Source: Litomosoides sigmodontis
Lineage: Eukaryota > Nematoda > Chromadorea > Rhabditida > Onchocercidae
DNA: 64,000 nucleotides
Assembly (NCBI GenBank): GCA_963070105.1
Contig: OY718804.1
Coordinates: 6,595,317-6,659,316, forward strand
Direction: 5' to 3'
Shown here: in pieces, positions 46,018 through 57,617 of the stretch
How the letters are laid out: every line of letters begins with the position of its first letter
How positions within the stretch are numbered: position 1 is the stretch's first letter
Notes under the pieces: model-generated
What the model saw: only the letters and a program-made list of their open reading frames with translations
Databases searched by the model: none
What the model was told of the DNA's origin: nothing
Program-made: the position numbers and the translations under genes

Positions 46018-47008
46018 TTATTGTGAATGTGAGCGAGAGGATCGCGCAGGAGATGCAGAATGTATTGGTGAACGCGATCGCGAACGAGAAGCCGATTTCG
46101 GACTGTACTTTGGTGAACCACGAGGAGATCGTGAACGCGACCTGTAGCGATCATCGATTGCTGCCTCCTTCACACGGATGTAGGATGTTTCACCCTGAAA
46201 TATGTTATTTTCATTTTCACATGCAGCAACGCTTTTTCTATTTTAATACGGACCGAAATAAATTATTCATAAAAATTGAACAATGATGACCTCATGAGAC
46301 TTGAACTTCGTGTCATCAAGCTTTTTGATTGCATATTTCATGTCATCTTGTCTGGTATATTCAACGACACCAGTTCCATCTTTGAAAACGTCTGCATAGC
46401 AAATGTCACCAGCTTCACGCATATGATCCTGAACATCAGCAAATGATGGTTGCGTCAGAATACGTATTCGATTCTTATATGCAATAATTTACCTTCAGAT
46501 CTTGCCAAGAGCCCGTTACTGGTAAACCAGTTACTAAAACACGATATCCACTGCGGCGTGGAGGACCACGAGGAGGTGGCGGTCTTCGATCACGCTCTCC
46601 ACGATCGGGACCGTAGAGTGGACGACCACCTGGACCGCGAGGACCGACTCCGCGAGTCATTTCAACTCTTATTCGGCAACCATCCAACTCATAACCGTCA
46701 CGTCCACGAATAGCATCACGTGCATCGCTGAAGAGCAAAAAGACTTGATATAACAATACTAGAATAAGCAACGGTATATCATTATTGTTGCACTTTAAAA
46801 CAATAAGACAATAACACCTGTTATTTTATAATGCTAAAACAAACCGCGGGTCATCGAACTCGATAAAAGCGAATGGTGCTCCACGTGTAAGCTTAACATC
46901 AATAAAATTTATGTGTCCATATTTGTAGAACAAGTCTTCCAAATCACGCTGTCTAATATCTGGTGGAAGATTGCCAATGTACACACGGCAATCGCGACGA
47001 CCAGCCAT
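46018..47008 (-). CDS. rsp-3: SRSF1/ASF-SF2-like splicing factor, copy A
   Basis: Four exons, 47008-46845, 46727-46493, 46428-46291 and 46194-46018, join in phase to 237 aa. RRM1 spans about residues 7-80 with RNP2 CRVYIGNLP and RNP1-like [12 protein letters not shown] Gly/Arg/Pro hinge ([10 protein letters not shown], then [14 protein letters not shown]) leads to the pseudo-RRM, whose hallmark SWQDLKDH heptapeptide is formed across the exon 2/3 junction. The RS tail is short and interrupted by Pro, Tyr and Lys. SRSF1 binds exonic enhancers and promotes splice-site choice, and shuttles to the cytoplasm; these are family properties. TTGTTACAG lies 19 bases before the ATG, a likely trans-splice acceptor. 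The symbol follows the C. elegans orthologue; which of the two copies best deserves it is not decided. Confidence 0.94.
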
Positions 47009-48867
47009 AGCTGTTTTATCTTAGCTGTAACAATGAACTTCAGAATATAGAGTACGATTTTATATCATACATTTTGATTTACACCGAAATCAATAATATG
47101 TACACGATGCGACGCTTGTACAGTTCATACAATGAATAGCAGGTCAAAAACGTGTGATGCCACAGCTCCGAACAGAACCACCACGTTCTAATATCCATCT
47201 CCAACAACTAACCTAGCACATCTAGCCTACATACCCACCCACCCAAGCAGCGCGCACGTACACACACACTCCTCTTCTCGATCGATATCAAGCTACAACG
47301 GGCAGGGAATTTGAATTTGCAGGGTACACTCAAGAACAACAGCACAATACCTGCCACTACACGGCCGCCAACGCGTTATGGTAACCCACGCTTGCCACTA
47401 TGGCATTTTCTCGTTAAGCACAGATTTGTTAATATACAGAATGGCAGCAAACAATTTCTAGCAACCAAGGCATCTCATCAAGCATACGTCGCAGCAAACA
47501 TCTCAAAAATTCATTTTTGAAACAAACAGCAAAAAAACTAATTTCTGCACTTTAATAAGATACCGAATGATGATTCTACCACATAATTTTGAGAGATCAT
47601 ACAAACAGCAGGGGAAGACTAACTTATAGAGGAGGGTGAAGATTACGACAGAATGAGGAGATCATGTTCAGAAAACCAGCCTTCGTAACAAATAACATTT
47701 ACGTTATTTATTACCTAAACAATCTGAAAAGAACAGAATAAGTCAGAATCACAGTCGACTACATTACTATTTAGTCTAATAACAAAATCCAGCCGATGAA
47801 ACATAGAGAACTGGTAAAGAAAAAAATACCTTCACAACAACGACATTTACTCTGATACTCTTCATGATCAGTGCAGTTTTCAGGATAGTGCGATTTTTCT
47901 TAGAAATCTAATTTTCCACGACTGGTAATTGTGTGATACTTTGAGCTTAAATTATGCTGCAAACGTACTCTCAATCATTCTGGATATCAATTTATTATGA
48001 TTTGTACGTAAATATTTGTCTGACCTACAAATTTACTCAATAAAAAAAGTAACCCATGCAAAAACCATATCCGCTGCAATAAAGGGTGAGCAATTGAGGT
48101 GACCACAGTTTAAGCAGCTTTTAACACTCTCCAACTGTGTTTCGGAGATACAGCCATAACCCTAACAAACAATATTAAATCCTATTTACATATATGAACC
48201 TCTAGTATAATCGAAAACGGTTCGCTTCCAAATCGATGTAATCGACTCGGTAACCCAAACACGTATTGGTCGAACCGAATTGTGAGTGATTCAAAATCGA
48301 ATACTTGATCTCTCGTTTCGAATTTTGGGCGATTTTTAAAGACAAAGATTTTATGTCGGAAATTCGGTTCGTATATGGACTACAGATTCCTCGTCACTGA
48401 AATTTGAATAATTCGAGTATTTGTATTTTCAACAATAGAATTTGAGTCAAATGACGAAATCAATTTTATTTTCAATTTGCAGAACAGCAAAGCAATCGAA
48501 CAGATATGTCTGAAAGCAAGCTTCCTTCGGAAAACAATCCAAATGACCTACTTAACCACAACATACTGGCAGTTCGAGTAATAAGCTAAAACATATACTT
48601 TAAACAGAAGAACAAAAATGATCTTTTCTGAAATGAACAGTATATAACAATCAGTCACAAACAAACCGGAAGAATTCAAGAATCAACAGATAAAATGACA
48701 AAAAATTCTTACGGACTGCATGCTCAGCACAGACAACATATATGCCAGCACGAGCTGCTTCCACTGAGAATTATGATTTATCATCATTAAATAAAACAAA
48801 CGAAACTGTAAACAAGTTTAAACAATGCATACTCCAGTGCAGATCTGCTGTTCGGCGCCGCTACTGG
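47009..48867. other. Spacer between the two SR genes
   Basis: About 1.9 kb with only short frames, such as 47311-47520 (+), that lack splice partners. It holds the copy A promoter and the copy B 3' UTR. Confidence 0.45.
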
Positions 48868-50090
48868 TCAATAATGCGATCCAGAGCGGGAAAGAGAACG
48901 AGATTTTGATCTTGTTCTCGAACGAGACCGAGAATGCGATGCAGGACGTCGAACAAAAGATGTACGACTACGAGAACGAGAGAGTGAAGAACGCGAACGG
49001 CTTTTTGATGCAGAGCGTGCAGGACTGTATTTAGATGACGAGCGCATTTTGCGTGGTGTGCGTGATCGAGAACGCTGGCGATTTGGACTGTTAACATTAC
49101 CTTCTCTCACTCTAATGTGTGTTACTTCTCCCTGAAAATATTCTAGTGCAATTTCAAAAATAAATTTTACCACAAACTGTTAAAGCTATAAATTGCTGTG
49201 CACTACTACCTCGTGTGACTTAAACTTCGTATCGTCCAGCTTCCGAAGGGCATATTTCATACTCTCATAATTTGTGTACTCAACAACACCAGTGCCACCT
49301 CTAAAAACATCTGCATAGCATATTTCACCAGCGTCACGCATATGATCCTAAAAAGTTGAAATAATTTTTCGAAGGGACTTTTTGAAATGATTTTATAGGA
49401 GACATAACGAAAACATTTCATTTTTTCAATGCAGAAAGACTTACTTTAAGGTCTTGCCACGAGCCAGTATTGGGAAGACCTGAAACTATAACACGATAGC
49501 CACTTCGTCGAGAGGGTGGACCACGTCGTGGCGATCGCGGATCTGGTCCGTACAATGGACGACCACCTGGACCGCGTGGACCGACACCTCGAGTTAACTC
49601 AACTCGGATCCGGCACCCATCAAAATCGTATCCATCTCGACCATAAACAGCATCTCGAGCATCTCTGGAAGAAAGCATTTGATAACTTAATACTCAGCCA
49701 TAATGAAACAGTGTTTCCATACATGCGCCTATTACAATTTTAAATTCACTCACTACAGTTTAGGCACAAGCATCAACCTAATTCTTGAATGAAGAAAATT
49801 CAAAGAAATCAATAAAAATTCATACTTTCCAAAAATAACAAAGTAAATAAAAACGTTATGAGCTGTTTAGTGTTACTATTCAATCACACAGCGATTTTTC
49901 CATAGCAATAAAAAAAAAGTTACTACCTGGGATCATCGAATTCAACAAATGCGAATGGTATATCCCTCGTAAATTTTATGTCGATAAAATTGATACGGCC
50001 ATATTTGTAAAAAATATCTTCCAAATCTCGCTGTTTCACATCGCTTGGCAAATTGCCTACAAACACACGACAGTCCCGTCTTCCAGCCAT
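48868..50090 (-). CDS. SRSF1/ASF-SF2-like splicing factor, copy B (tandem paralogue)
   Basis: Four exons, 50090-49927, 49664-49445, 49347-49210 and 49131-48868, join in phase to 261 aa. Exon 1 (164 bases) and exon 3 (138 bases) are the same length as in copy A and all intron phases agree, so the pair arose by duplication. RRM1 has CRVFVGNLP and [11 protein letters not shown]. The hinge is shorter and lacks the RDRRPPPP segment. SWQDLKDH is kept at the exon 2/3 junction. The RS tail is longer and richer in RS/SR dipeptides than copy A and ends SLSRSGSHY. Function should overlap copy A, but the different RS tail and hinge suggest different phosphorylation or localisation; this is inference. Confidence 0.93.
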
Positions 50091-52116
50091 GCTCTATCAA
50101 TCTAAATGCAATTAATGCTTCGCTCTCATTTATAATTGAACCAGATGACGTAAAGAAGTCCATCCAACCAACCATCCGTCCACCCATCCATCCACCACCA
50201 CCACCACCCGTCCAACCAAAAATACCATCGACACAATCAACGCCCTGAAATTTTTTCGAGTTCGTTAAACTTCGTGCAAGCGGTCTACGACACCATTCCC
50301 CATGCTTTCTTCTGTACATAAGAGATCTTTATGAAAATTTCTAACTGTTGCTATATTCGTCATGTGTTTGTATGAATGACTGTAGTTGAAAGGAGTAATA
50401 TTATTTTCAGCACAGAATTTGAATGCATTCTGTGCTCAACGAATGATGGTGGATATCGGTTGTCAGTTTGGTTCTGATCAAACGGTCCGTTTGTGACTTC
50501 CACCTGTGATGGGAACAACACGGGTCATTGCTACTGTAACGGCTAGCTACTGCAACATTTCTTCATGCCCAACACATCTCAGGCTATCTGCAGCTGATGT
50601 CCATCGTCTACTCAACCGCATGGCTTTTTCTTTGCTTCTGAAACTGTTTTTGCTATTTTAAGGCATTTCCATCAATTCTTAATATTGCTTCTTTGTGAGT
50701 CATCAGAGTTCTTGATATCGCGTCACAGAAGTTAACTTGCTGCGTAACGCCGGCTGCACGAGACATTGGTGTGCATGCATGTGGCAGCACAAAACCGAGT
50801 GCAGCAACGGAGATTTGTGATGCGAATAAACAAAGAGAAATTGGTTTCAAGTAGAAGGTAAAATGATTGGATTCATTGCTGGAGATTTTCTAATGTTCTC
50901 AAAGCTTTCAGATGAAAAATGATTTCTGAGGAGAAGCAAAAAGAAAGTTCACTACCAATTGAAATTATTAGTAATCAGTCCGTATCAAACAATTTTTTGA
51001 GGAGGGATTTCAAAATAGAGTAAGGACAAAGTTAAAGCGTACATTTTCAAATCACTATGGCTCACAGAGCTACTTAATTTTAGGATATAAAAATAACCGA
51101 TTTTATCATCTCTTTAATGCGAACTGTTATTCGGTTACTGAAATGAAGAATTTTTTACCTTGTTAAGGGCTGTATGCGCTCATGAAAAATGCTATGGATA
51201 AACGTGACTGATAAATTATTGCTGATTTAGCTGATAAATTATTTCGATACTTTAGGTATATTTTATTTCAGCATTATTATTGAAAGAAGAAATTTAAATG
51301 CCTTTGATCATCGTGCTTTCGGGCGGTTATTCTGTTTGCTTAAATCAAATATTTTCTAACTACCGTATCTTCCTTTGTCTGTAATTTCAAGTCCACTCAA
51401 AGTAAAGATGAAAATGAAAGACTGGTAGATGTGTTAGATTTAGTAAATCCTTTATAAGTACATTTTTATAGACGACTAAAGTTTCATGAAGCGTAAGAAG
51501 AGGACATCTTTTAAGTTTTTTATTTTACATTGTTGTGATGTCCTATTTTCTGTTCAACTGCTAGATCATTCGGCATTTTTAAGGCCATTATTGATGAGTT
51601 TGGCTTTGTCCATTTTTCAAATTTAACTACATCTCCTAAAGCAGATTTCAATTTAAGCTAATTTTTTAATTTAAGCTAATTTAATTTTTTTTTATTTTAT
51701 GTTTCATAACGTTATGAGTTCTGTTCAATGCTTGAAACGCGTACTATACTTTTATTTGCACTACCAGCATTGTAAGTGCAGTGAACTTTCATTTTATTTC
51801 CAGTCCTGGTGCTATTGGAGCGTTAGGAATATGCTCACATCGATAAGTTTTAGGATTCGGCCTGAATGGAAAACAACAACAGCGACATACTTTTTCATGT
51901 TTACGTTTCTTCAATCTATTTGTCCTGAAATTGTGGACCTATTGAAAAAAATAGTGTTCAGAAGGATTCATTATGCTGCACCTCTCCATTTCGACTTGAA
52001 ATTCATAACAAAAAAAGGGTTTTGTCGATACGATGTCGCTTGCCTTTTTTTTCTTATGTGAAATACATATACAGATAACTCCTATTGATGACATTTTAAA
52101 TTTGTCGTTTGCTTAA
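50091..52116. other. Intergenic, nothing recognised
   Basis: Upstream region of SR copy B, with a CCACC/CATCC-rich patch near 50170-50215. The frame 51699-52061 (+) has no motif or convincing splice context. Confidence 0.4.
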
Positions 52117-53852
52117 TCAAAGAGTAAAAACTTGCTTGCTTTGCACAACACATTCGTACCACTTCAGTGACCGTATTTCTTTTTGAAAGATTGGTTCAAC
52201 TTGACTGAGATCTACCTCGTCAGTCGGCCACAATTTACATTCTCCGCCATTAAGCTGAAATTGAATCACCTGTATTAGGGAAATCTTTCAATATGTACTA
52301 AGATCTATTCTTCTGCTTTTCAATTTTCATGAACTTCAAACTTTACCGACAGTTTGCTGTAGTCTACTTGGCAACTATCCATTTGATCTACACCTGAAAG
52401 ATCCTTTTGTTTGCAGATCCGTTCTGATACATAAAATGGGATAAGTGGCCTTCCACCGCGTATCCTGGAAATGTAAAATTCATATTCTAAAGTGTAATTG
52501 ATTTAACAGTATTTTGGTTGGCATTTGTGTAACCTAATTCAATCATCAGTGACAGCAGGAGTATTATGTGTCATAATCGGATCGTGTTGCAGCGATTTTG
52601 ATAACAATAAAAATAGAGAGCAAACAATGATGATATTCATTGTCATGCTGAAGCTAAAAGTAAATTAAAAAAAACCCTCGTTATTTGGGATGGAATTAAA
52701 GACTTACTCAAATGGACTAAGATTGCATTTCTTAATGCCGCCATAGCCACAACTTTGCTTGTACGAGCACATTCCACATGCTCTCTTGTTGATGAGAACA
52801 GAACTCATGTAGGAGTAAAAGCTTTGCAACGCTTTCCCGTATCGTTGATTTACGAGTTTGTAAAACCAGTGCTGTTGACAGATGGGTGATATTTGATTTA
52901 TATATGTCGTCTATAATGCGTGAATTTTTTGCTCGAAAATCTTTTATGAAAAAATTTCTGAAAATTTTAATTTTTTCACAAAACATATCACAACTCCATA
53001 AATCAACACCTATCATCTCATTTTCAATGTTCGCTTATGCTACTAGAACAAAATGAAAAAATTTGTAATAATTATGACAAATTTCTAATAAGCTTTTTAT
53101 GGACGCTTCTTCGAAAGTCTTCAATTTTTCGAGATTTTAAGGACTAAGATAAATACTCTGAGATATTTCCGGATTCACGGAATTGTAATGTAAAGAAGAC
53201 TAAATTAGTTGATAAACCGAACATTCAATTCCCTATTGGGCCAAACGCATGCTCCCCACGTGCTCCAGTTTGAACAGTCACTGCTCTGTGTTACTTCAGA
53301 AAAAACCGCTGCAAGCTGGCCACATGCTAAAAATTCACTTTAGCCATAATTAATATCTCAATATCCATCATCCTCAATTTGTAAGGTTAAGAAACTTTAC
53401 AGCCCTTTTTTTCAAATTGTACACGCAATAATTTCTCTGTGAACACAAGCTCTTCAACTGACACAAGTATTCGCTGGTATAAGTTTTCACCTGTCTTCAC
53501 CAGAAAAAATATTATAAATTCAATAATTTGATCGAAATTCATCAATGCTTCCAGGACGTTATTGTTGATTTCAATTCAACTGCAAAAATTGTCATTACTT
53601 TTGAGCAGTTACAAAGTGAGAAGCCAAGGATCGAAGCGGGGAAAAAAGCTGACAGTTGAATAGGTTAGACTAGAGGGAATAAGAAGGAAGATGGAATTGA
53701 AAAAAGAGTCTGCAAAGTCTCCTGTAAATTACAAAAACGTTTAAAATAGGTCACTAAACAGCAACAGACCGCCTCTAAACTCACCGCCATTTTAACCACC
53801 GGCATCATTAATACTATTACCAAAGGAAAAAGTACGGTTGAACGAACAATCG
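52117..53852 (-). CDS. Uncharacterised Cys-rich protein with N-terminal membrane segment (5' end missing)
   Basis: Four exons join in phase: 53852-53785, 52871-52708, 52464-52347 and 52254-52117, ending in SKQVFTL and a TGA stop. The first encodes a hydrophobic helix ([20 protein letters not shown]), the second [20 protein letters not shown] and then [12 protein letters not shown]. The rest adds single Cys residues ([28 protein letters not shown]), giving eight Cys in all. That pattern suits an extracellular, disulfide-bonded domain behind a signal anchor. No family recognised. The first exon is separated from the second by a 0.9-kb intron, so its membership is the weakest claim; the last three exons fit well. 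A signal-peptide-like ORF near 52550-52645 lies in the intron and could be an alternative start. Confidence 0.55.
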
Positions 53853-55425
53853 CTGAAATTCAATATTAGAAAAACATAAAATGCATTTGACTATTCATAC
53901 ATCACAAGGAAGTGTGAAAATGCATTGTACCAATGTTGTTTGACATCCAGAAGTTCAGTTAAACTTCTAAAAACATTGGGTTCGCCAATTGCACCGAAAT
54001 GAATTAAGAATTCATTTATCAAAATTTCGACTTCTTATGATAAAATCATTTTTTTCTCTAGTAAATTTACTCATATTGTATATTTTGTATAAATTACATT
54101 TGAATGCAAAAATTACTGATTAAATTAGAAAATGAGCAATTTATTGATGCAGTTGAATTATACGAAGCTGAACGCCTGCAATAATTGATGGCTAGCAACC
54201 AAGACATTTTTTTCCTGCCTTAGTTTTCCACATTTCAGGCAGCTAGCTGTTTGCAATAATTCGAAATCTAAATTTGACATGATTTAGTAAGAGAAAGCAT
54301 AAATTATATCATGTAGACTTCATGATGATGATTTTTGCAAACCAGTTTTAAAAGTAGATAGAAAGAGATAACAACGGGTGGAGGGGATGGAGAAGAGAAA
54401 ACGCACATGAGCTTATTTAAATTGTCAATCTTTGTTTTTGATCCTGTCGAATAATTGATTGATGCTAATGAAATTTCATTCGAAGCGGTAAATTGGGAGA
54501 AAATCTCTGGCTGAGGTTGGAGCAGCATGTAGCGCTCATAGAAACCGGTAGTTGTTTTGCAAAGCAACAATGTATGAATAAATACTTCACAACAAACAGC
54601 ATACCATTTAATTCAACTGACGTGTTGCATATTCGATGGCTTATCTCACAATTTTCTTCCCATCCATTTGGTACGTTTATTTTCTACTCAATAATTAACC
54701 TTAACTTTCTCCCTGCGCCAATTAACACAGAGATTAATCGCTCAGCTCGCCTGTTCGTGGATCCACGTATAATACGACCTTCAAATATTACTACTAGAAG
54801 CTAAGCAGGCTTATAATCACTGAGCGCTATTGTGAATGGTCAGTTCACTTCACATTCGATAATCAATTGACCACTGGCTATTCCCTTGCAATTTCGAGTT
54901 GTAATCATAAACGTGTAAATTTATTGAAATACAATACACTAGCAGATTGGTGTATGATTCAATACGAGTTGACGTGTAAATGTGAAGTAAATGTCTTCCT
55001 TTTTCAGGCTTCTCGCTTCTACTATCATCAAACTAACAAAATCAGCGTCAATCCCAACTAACAGCTACAGCTTCAACAAGGACGGAAAGACTTGCTTTAT
55101 TGAAGTATGAAGTTATATTTAATGTTATCGGTAGCAACTTTTAACTTTCACAACTAAAAAAACATAGCGATTAATGATGCATAGAAAATTTAATTTAATA
55201 TGCTCCACATACACTTGAAAAAAGCATTCTTCCTTACTGTAAACCTTAAAAATCATAAATTAAAATGAATTTCATCTTTTATCCATCCGAAAAGGAAGCC
55301 AATAGCATTTATTCCAATGTGTGATTCTCCCGAGTGCAACTCCTATACCTAAGTGAATTAAACAAATTCAGAATAGCAAGCTTTTTATTAACGGCGTATT
55401 CAAGCGAGAATTAACAAGAGCCGAA
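53853..55425. other. Unassigned
   Basis: May contain the 5' exon(s) of the Cys-rich gene. The overlapping frames at 54304-54570 (-) and 54493-54804 (+) are both open for about 90 codons over 54493-54570, and I could not decide whether either is coding. Confidence 0.35.
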
Positions 55426-56145
55426 ATGGAGGAGGTGGAACGTTGGTCTGCCGCTTTTAAACGACTTGTCACACACGTTAGCTATTTCATTCAAAAATAT
55501 TTAAAAAAAACAGATAGTATACAATCTGCACTCTTGCAAATAATTATTAACTGTAAAATTCTGCTTTTATTACTTTTAGCACTTAATTTGAATAGCACTT
55601 TCCAGTTCTTTTAGCACACCCGAAGACACGTGAACTATGGTGGATGGCACAATTATGGTAATCACAACCACAACATTGGCGGTCACATTCATAATCATGG
55701 TTACCAACACCATCACGACCACAACTTCCACCATCATGATCACAGAGGGAGCAGAGGTGATGAGGACGGTGGTCAGAGGAACCACGACAGCGGCTGGTCT
55801 GATCACAGTCGTGATTATCAGAATGAAGATGCTAGACATTGGCATGACCACATACAACACAGTGATGGAAGTAATCGCGAGCACAGCTATTACAACCATG
55901 GCGGCGATCGCGGGCGCAACTACCGGAATCGTGGAAGTAGCCAAGAACAGCAGTATCATAATCACGGATATCACGCCACAGAAAACCGGCAAAATTACAG
56001 ACACGACAACCGTGAATGGCAAATAAATAGTGGTATTGTAAGGAATAGACGGTATGAGAAACGTGACACAAACAACAATGATGGCACATTCTTCCACGGA
56101 TTAAGTCCAACAACGCATTTCCCACACGTTTGTGATTCTGTTTAA
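55426..56145 (+). CDS. His/Gly/Asn-rich ORF joined in frame to a hydrophobic leader across one TAG
   Basis: The open frame 55426-55611 starts MEEVERWSAAFKRL and ends with a hydrophobic run (CKILLLLLLALNLNSTFQFF), then TAG at 55612-55614. The same frame stays open from 55615 to 56145 and encodes about 176 residues rich in His, Gly, Asn and Tyr (for example HNYGNHNHNIGGHIHNHG and NFHHHDHRG), moving to a basic Arg/Asn-rich end (RNRRYEKRDTNNN). Because TTTTAG is also an acceptor-like sequence, the His-rich part may be a 3' exon spliced from elsewhere. Otherwise the TAG is a stop, a read-through site or an error. His-rich secreted repeats can bind Zn, Cu or Ni, but that is only a suggestion. The other open frames over 55576-56167 are shadows of the biased codons. 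Confidence 0.45.
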
Positions 56146-57617
56146 GAACTTCTTTCTCAGTGATCATCGGCAGATGAAAAAGCCATTTAATTTCTTGCTA
56201 AATTTTCTGCAACTTTTTTTTAGAGGGAGGGAGAGGGGGAAGGGACGGGAATGGATATTGTTTGAATGGCTAAAAAGCCGCGCACTAAAAGTTAGAAAGG
56301 ATGGCATTAAATTTTCGATGACGCCGAACGAAAACATATGATGCAAGGATTGCTTAGTAGCACATCTCCTCCATACGTTTATGATAGTAATAATAATAAT
56401 AGTAGTAATAGTAACAATAATAATAATAATGATAATAATAATTGTATATAATGTTGCATAAAGCAAGTAAAGCTATTTTCAAAGCGAAAAGGAAGAAGAA
56501 ATGATCAGAGGAAGTTGGTACTCTTCACGGTGATTGCCGCCGCAAGTGCTCAAAACAGCGGCAACTCCCTCCTTAAAGACTATATAAATTGTATTCGTTC
56601 TTTTCAAATGTTAGAATCGCACGAAATATAAAATGCGCAAAGCTATAGAAGAGAAGCGATAAAGCGAGATCACCACTACTAAGGTGACTTCGTGAAAAAT
56701 TCGAATTTTGAATTCAAAACAAAGTTTCGCAGTTGACGTGAGGAATTGCTGCCATACAGAATCCTTTGCCTGGCTGATATCAGGTGGAAAAAGATGAATG
56801 TCGAGAGGCAGGATGGCAAAGATAGGACGGATTCCCTCCTGTTTCTGCACTCTACGTTATCCCATTGTATTTCACGCCCCTTCTCAATCTTTTTCCTCTT
56901 ACCTGCCAATACTTTCCATCCATTTTTAGTCTTTGCTTCGTCACATTACGTTCTTTTACGAATTTCTTCGCCCAAAACTCCGCAGTATCACACTATTTTG
57001 CATGTTTCCGCTTCTTCTCTGCCTCTCCTAACTGACTACATCTCTTCGCGTCCTAGCAACACTGTCATCAGAGAGTACATCATTTACAGGTCACACTACA
57101 TAAAACTTATCGGTTACTTCCGTAAAAATGAATGTGATTGTCCGCTGGTCGAGGAGAATGTTACCGTCCTTACTTGGCCTAAAAATTACTTTCCTTGTTA
57201 GGTCTCTTTCCTGCATAACTGTTGAGTTTTTCTATGGTTGACCCGACCGCGGGACAGGTTTAGGAAAAGCTGAAGGTCTTGGATGTGCCGTATCTATAAG
57301 TTTATGATTGGAAGGAACTGAATTGTGATGGTAAAAAATGCGTGTTAGTTAGACTTCAGAGTTGTTTATCTTAGCCTCCGTCGAAGTAGGTTTTAATGAC
57401 AGTGTTAACTAATTTTGCCGGTGAAGCAATATTTTTGATGTTTGACTCAGTCTTAATTGGTTATTAAAAATTTTAAGATTATCAAGCACTATGTTCTTTC
57501 CTCTCAACAAAATTCATGCAGTTCTAAATTTATTAGCCCCAAATTGTTCTAACTAACAGTTTCATTGTATTGCCTTACTTTAAATGCAGGCAGTACTGAA
57601 AATCCAATTATAGTACC
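56146..57617. other. Intergenic; promoter side of LRRC47
   Basis: Overlapping frames at 56746-57201 (+) and 56611-56909 (-) lack motifs and splice partners. No gene is supportable. Confidence 0.4.
56386..56442. repeat. (TAA)n-type trinucleotide microsatellite
   Basis: Imperfect AAT/AGT/GAT trinucleotide array downstream of the His-rich ORF. Confidence 0.9.

Noticed and set aside
55576..56097. 173-codon minus-strand frame with many hydrophobic residues, antisense to the His-rich ORF
   Set aside because: Its Ile/Val/Met richness is the antisense of CAY/AAY/GGN-biased codons; it has no splice or motif support, and a third frame (55637-56026, +) is open for the same reason.
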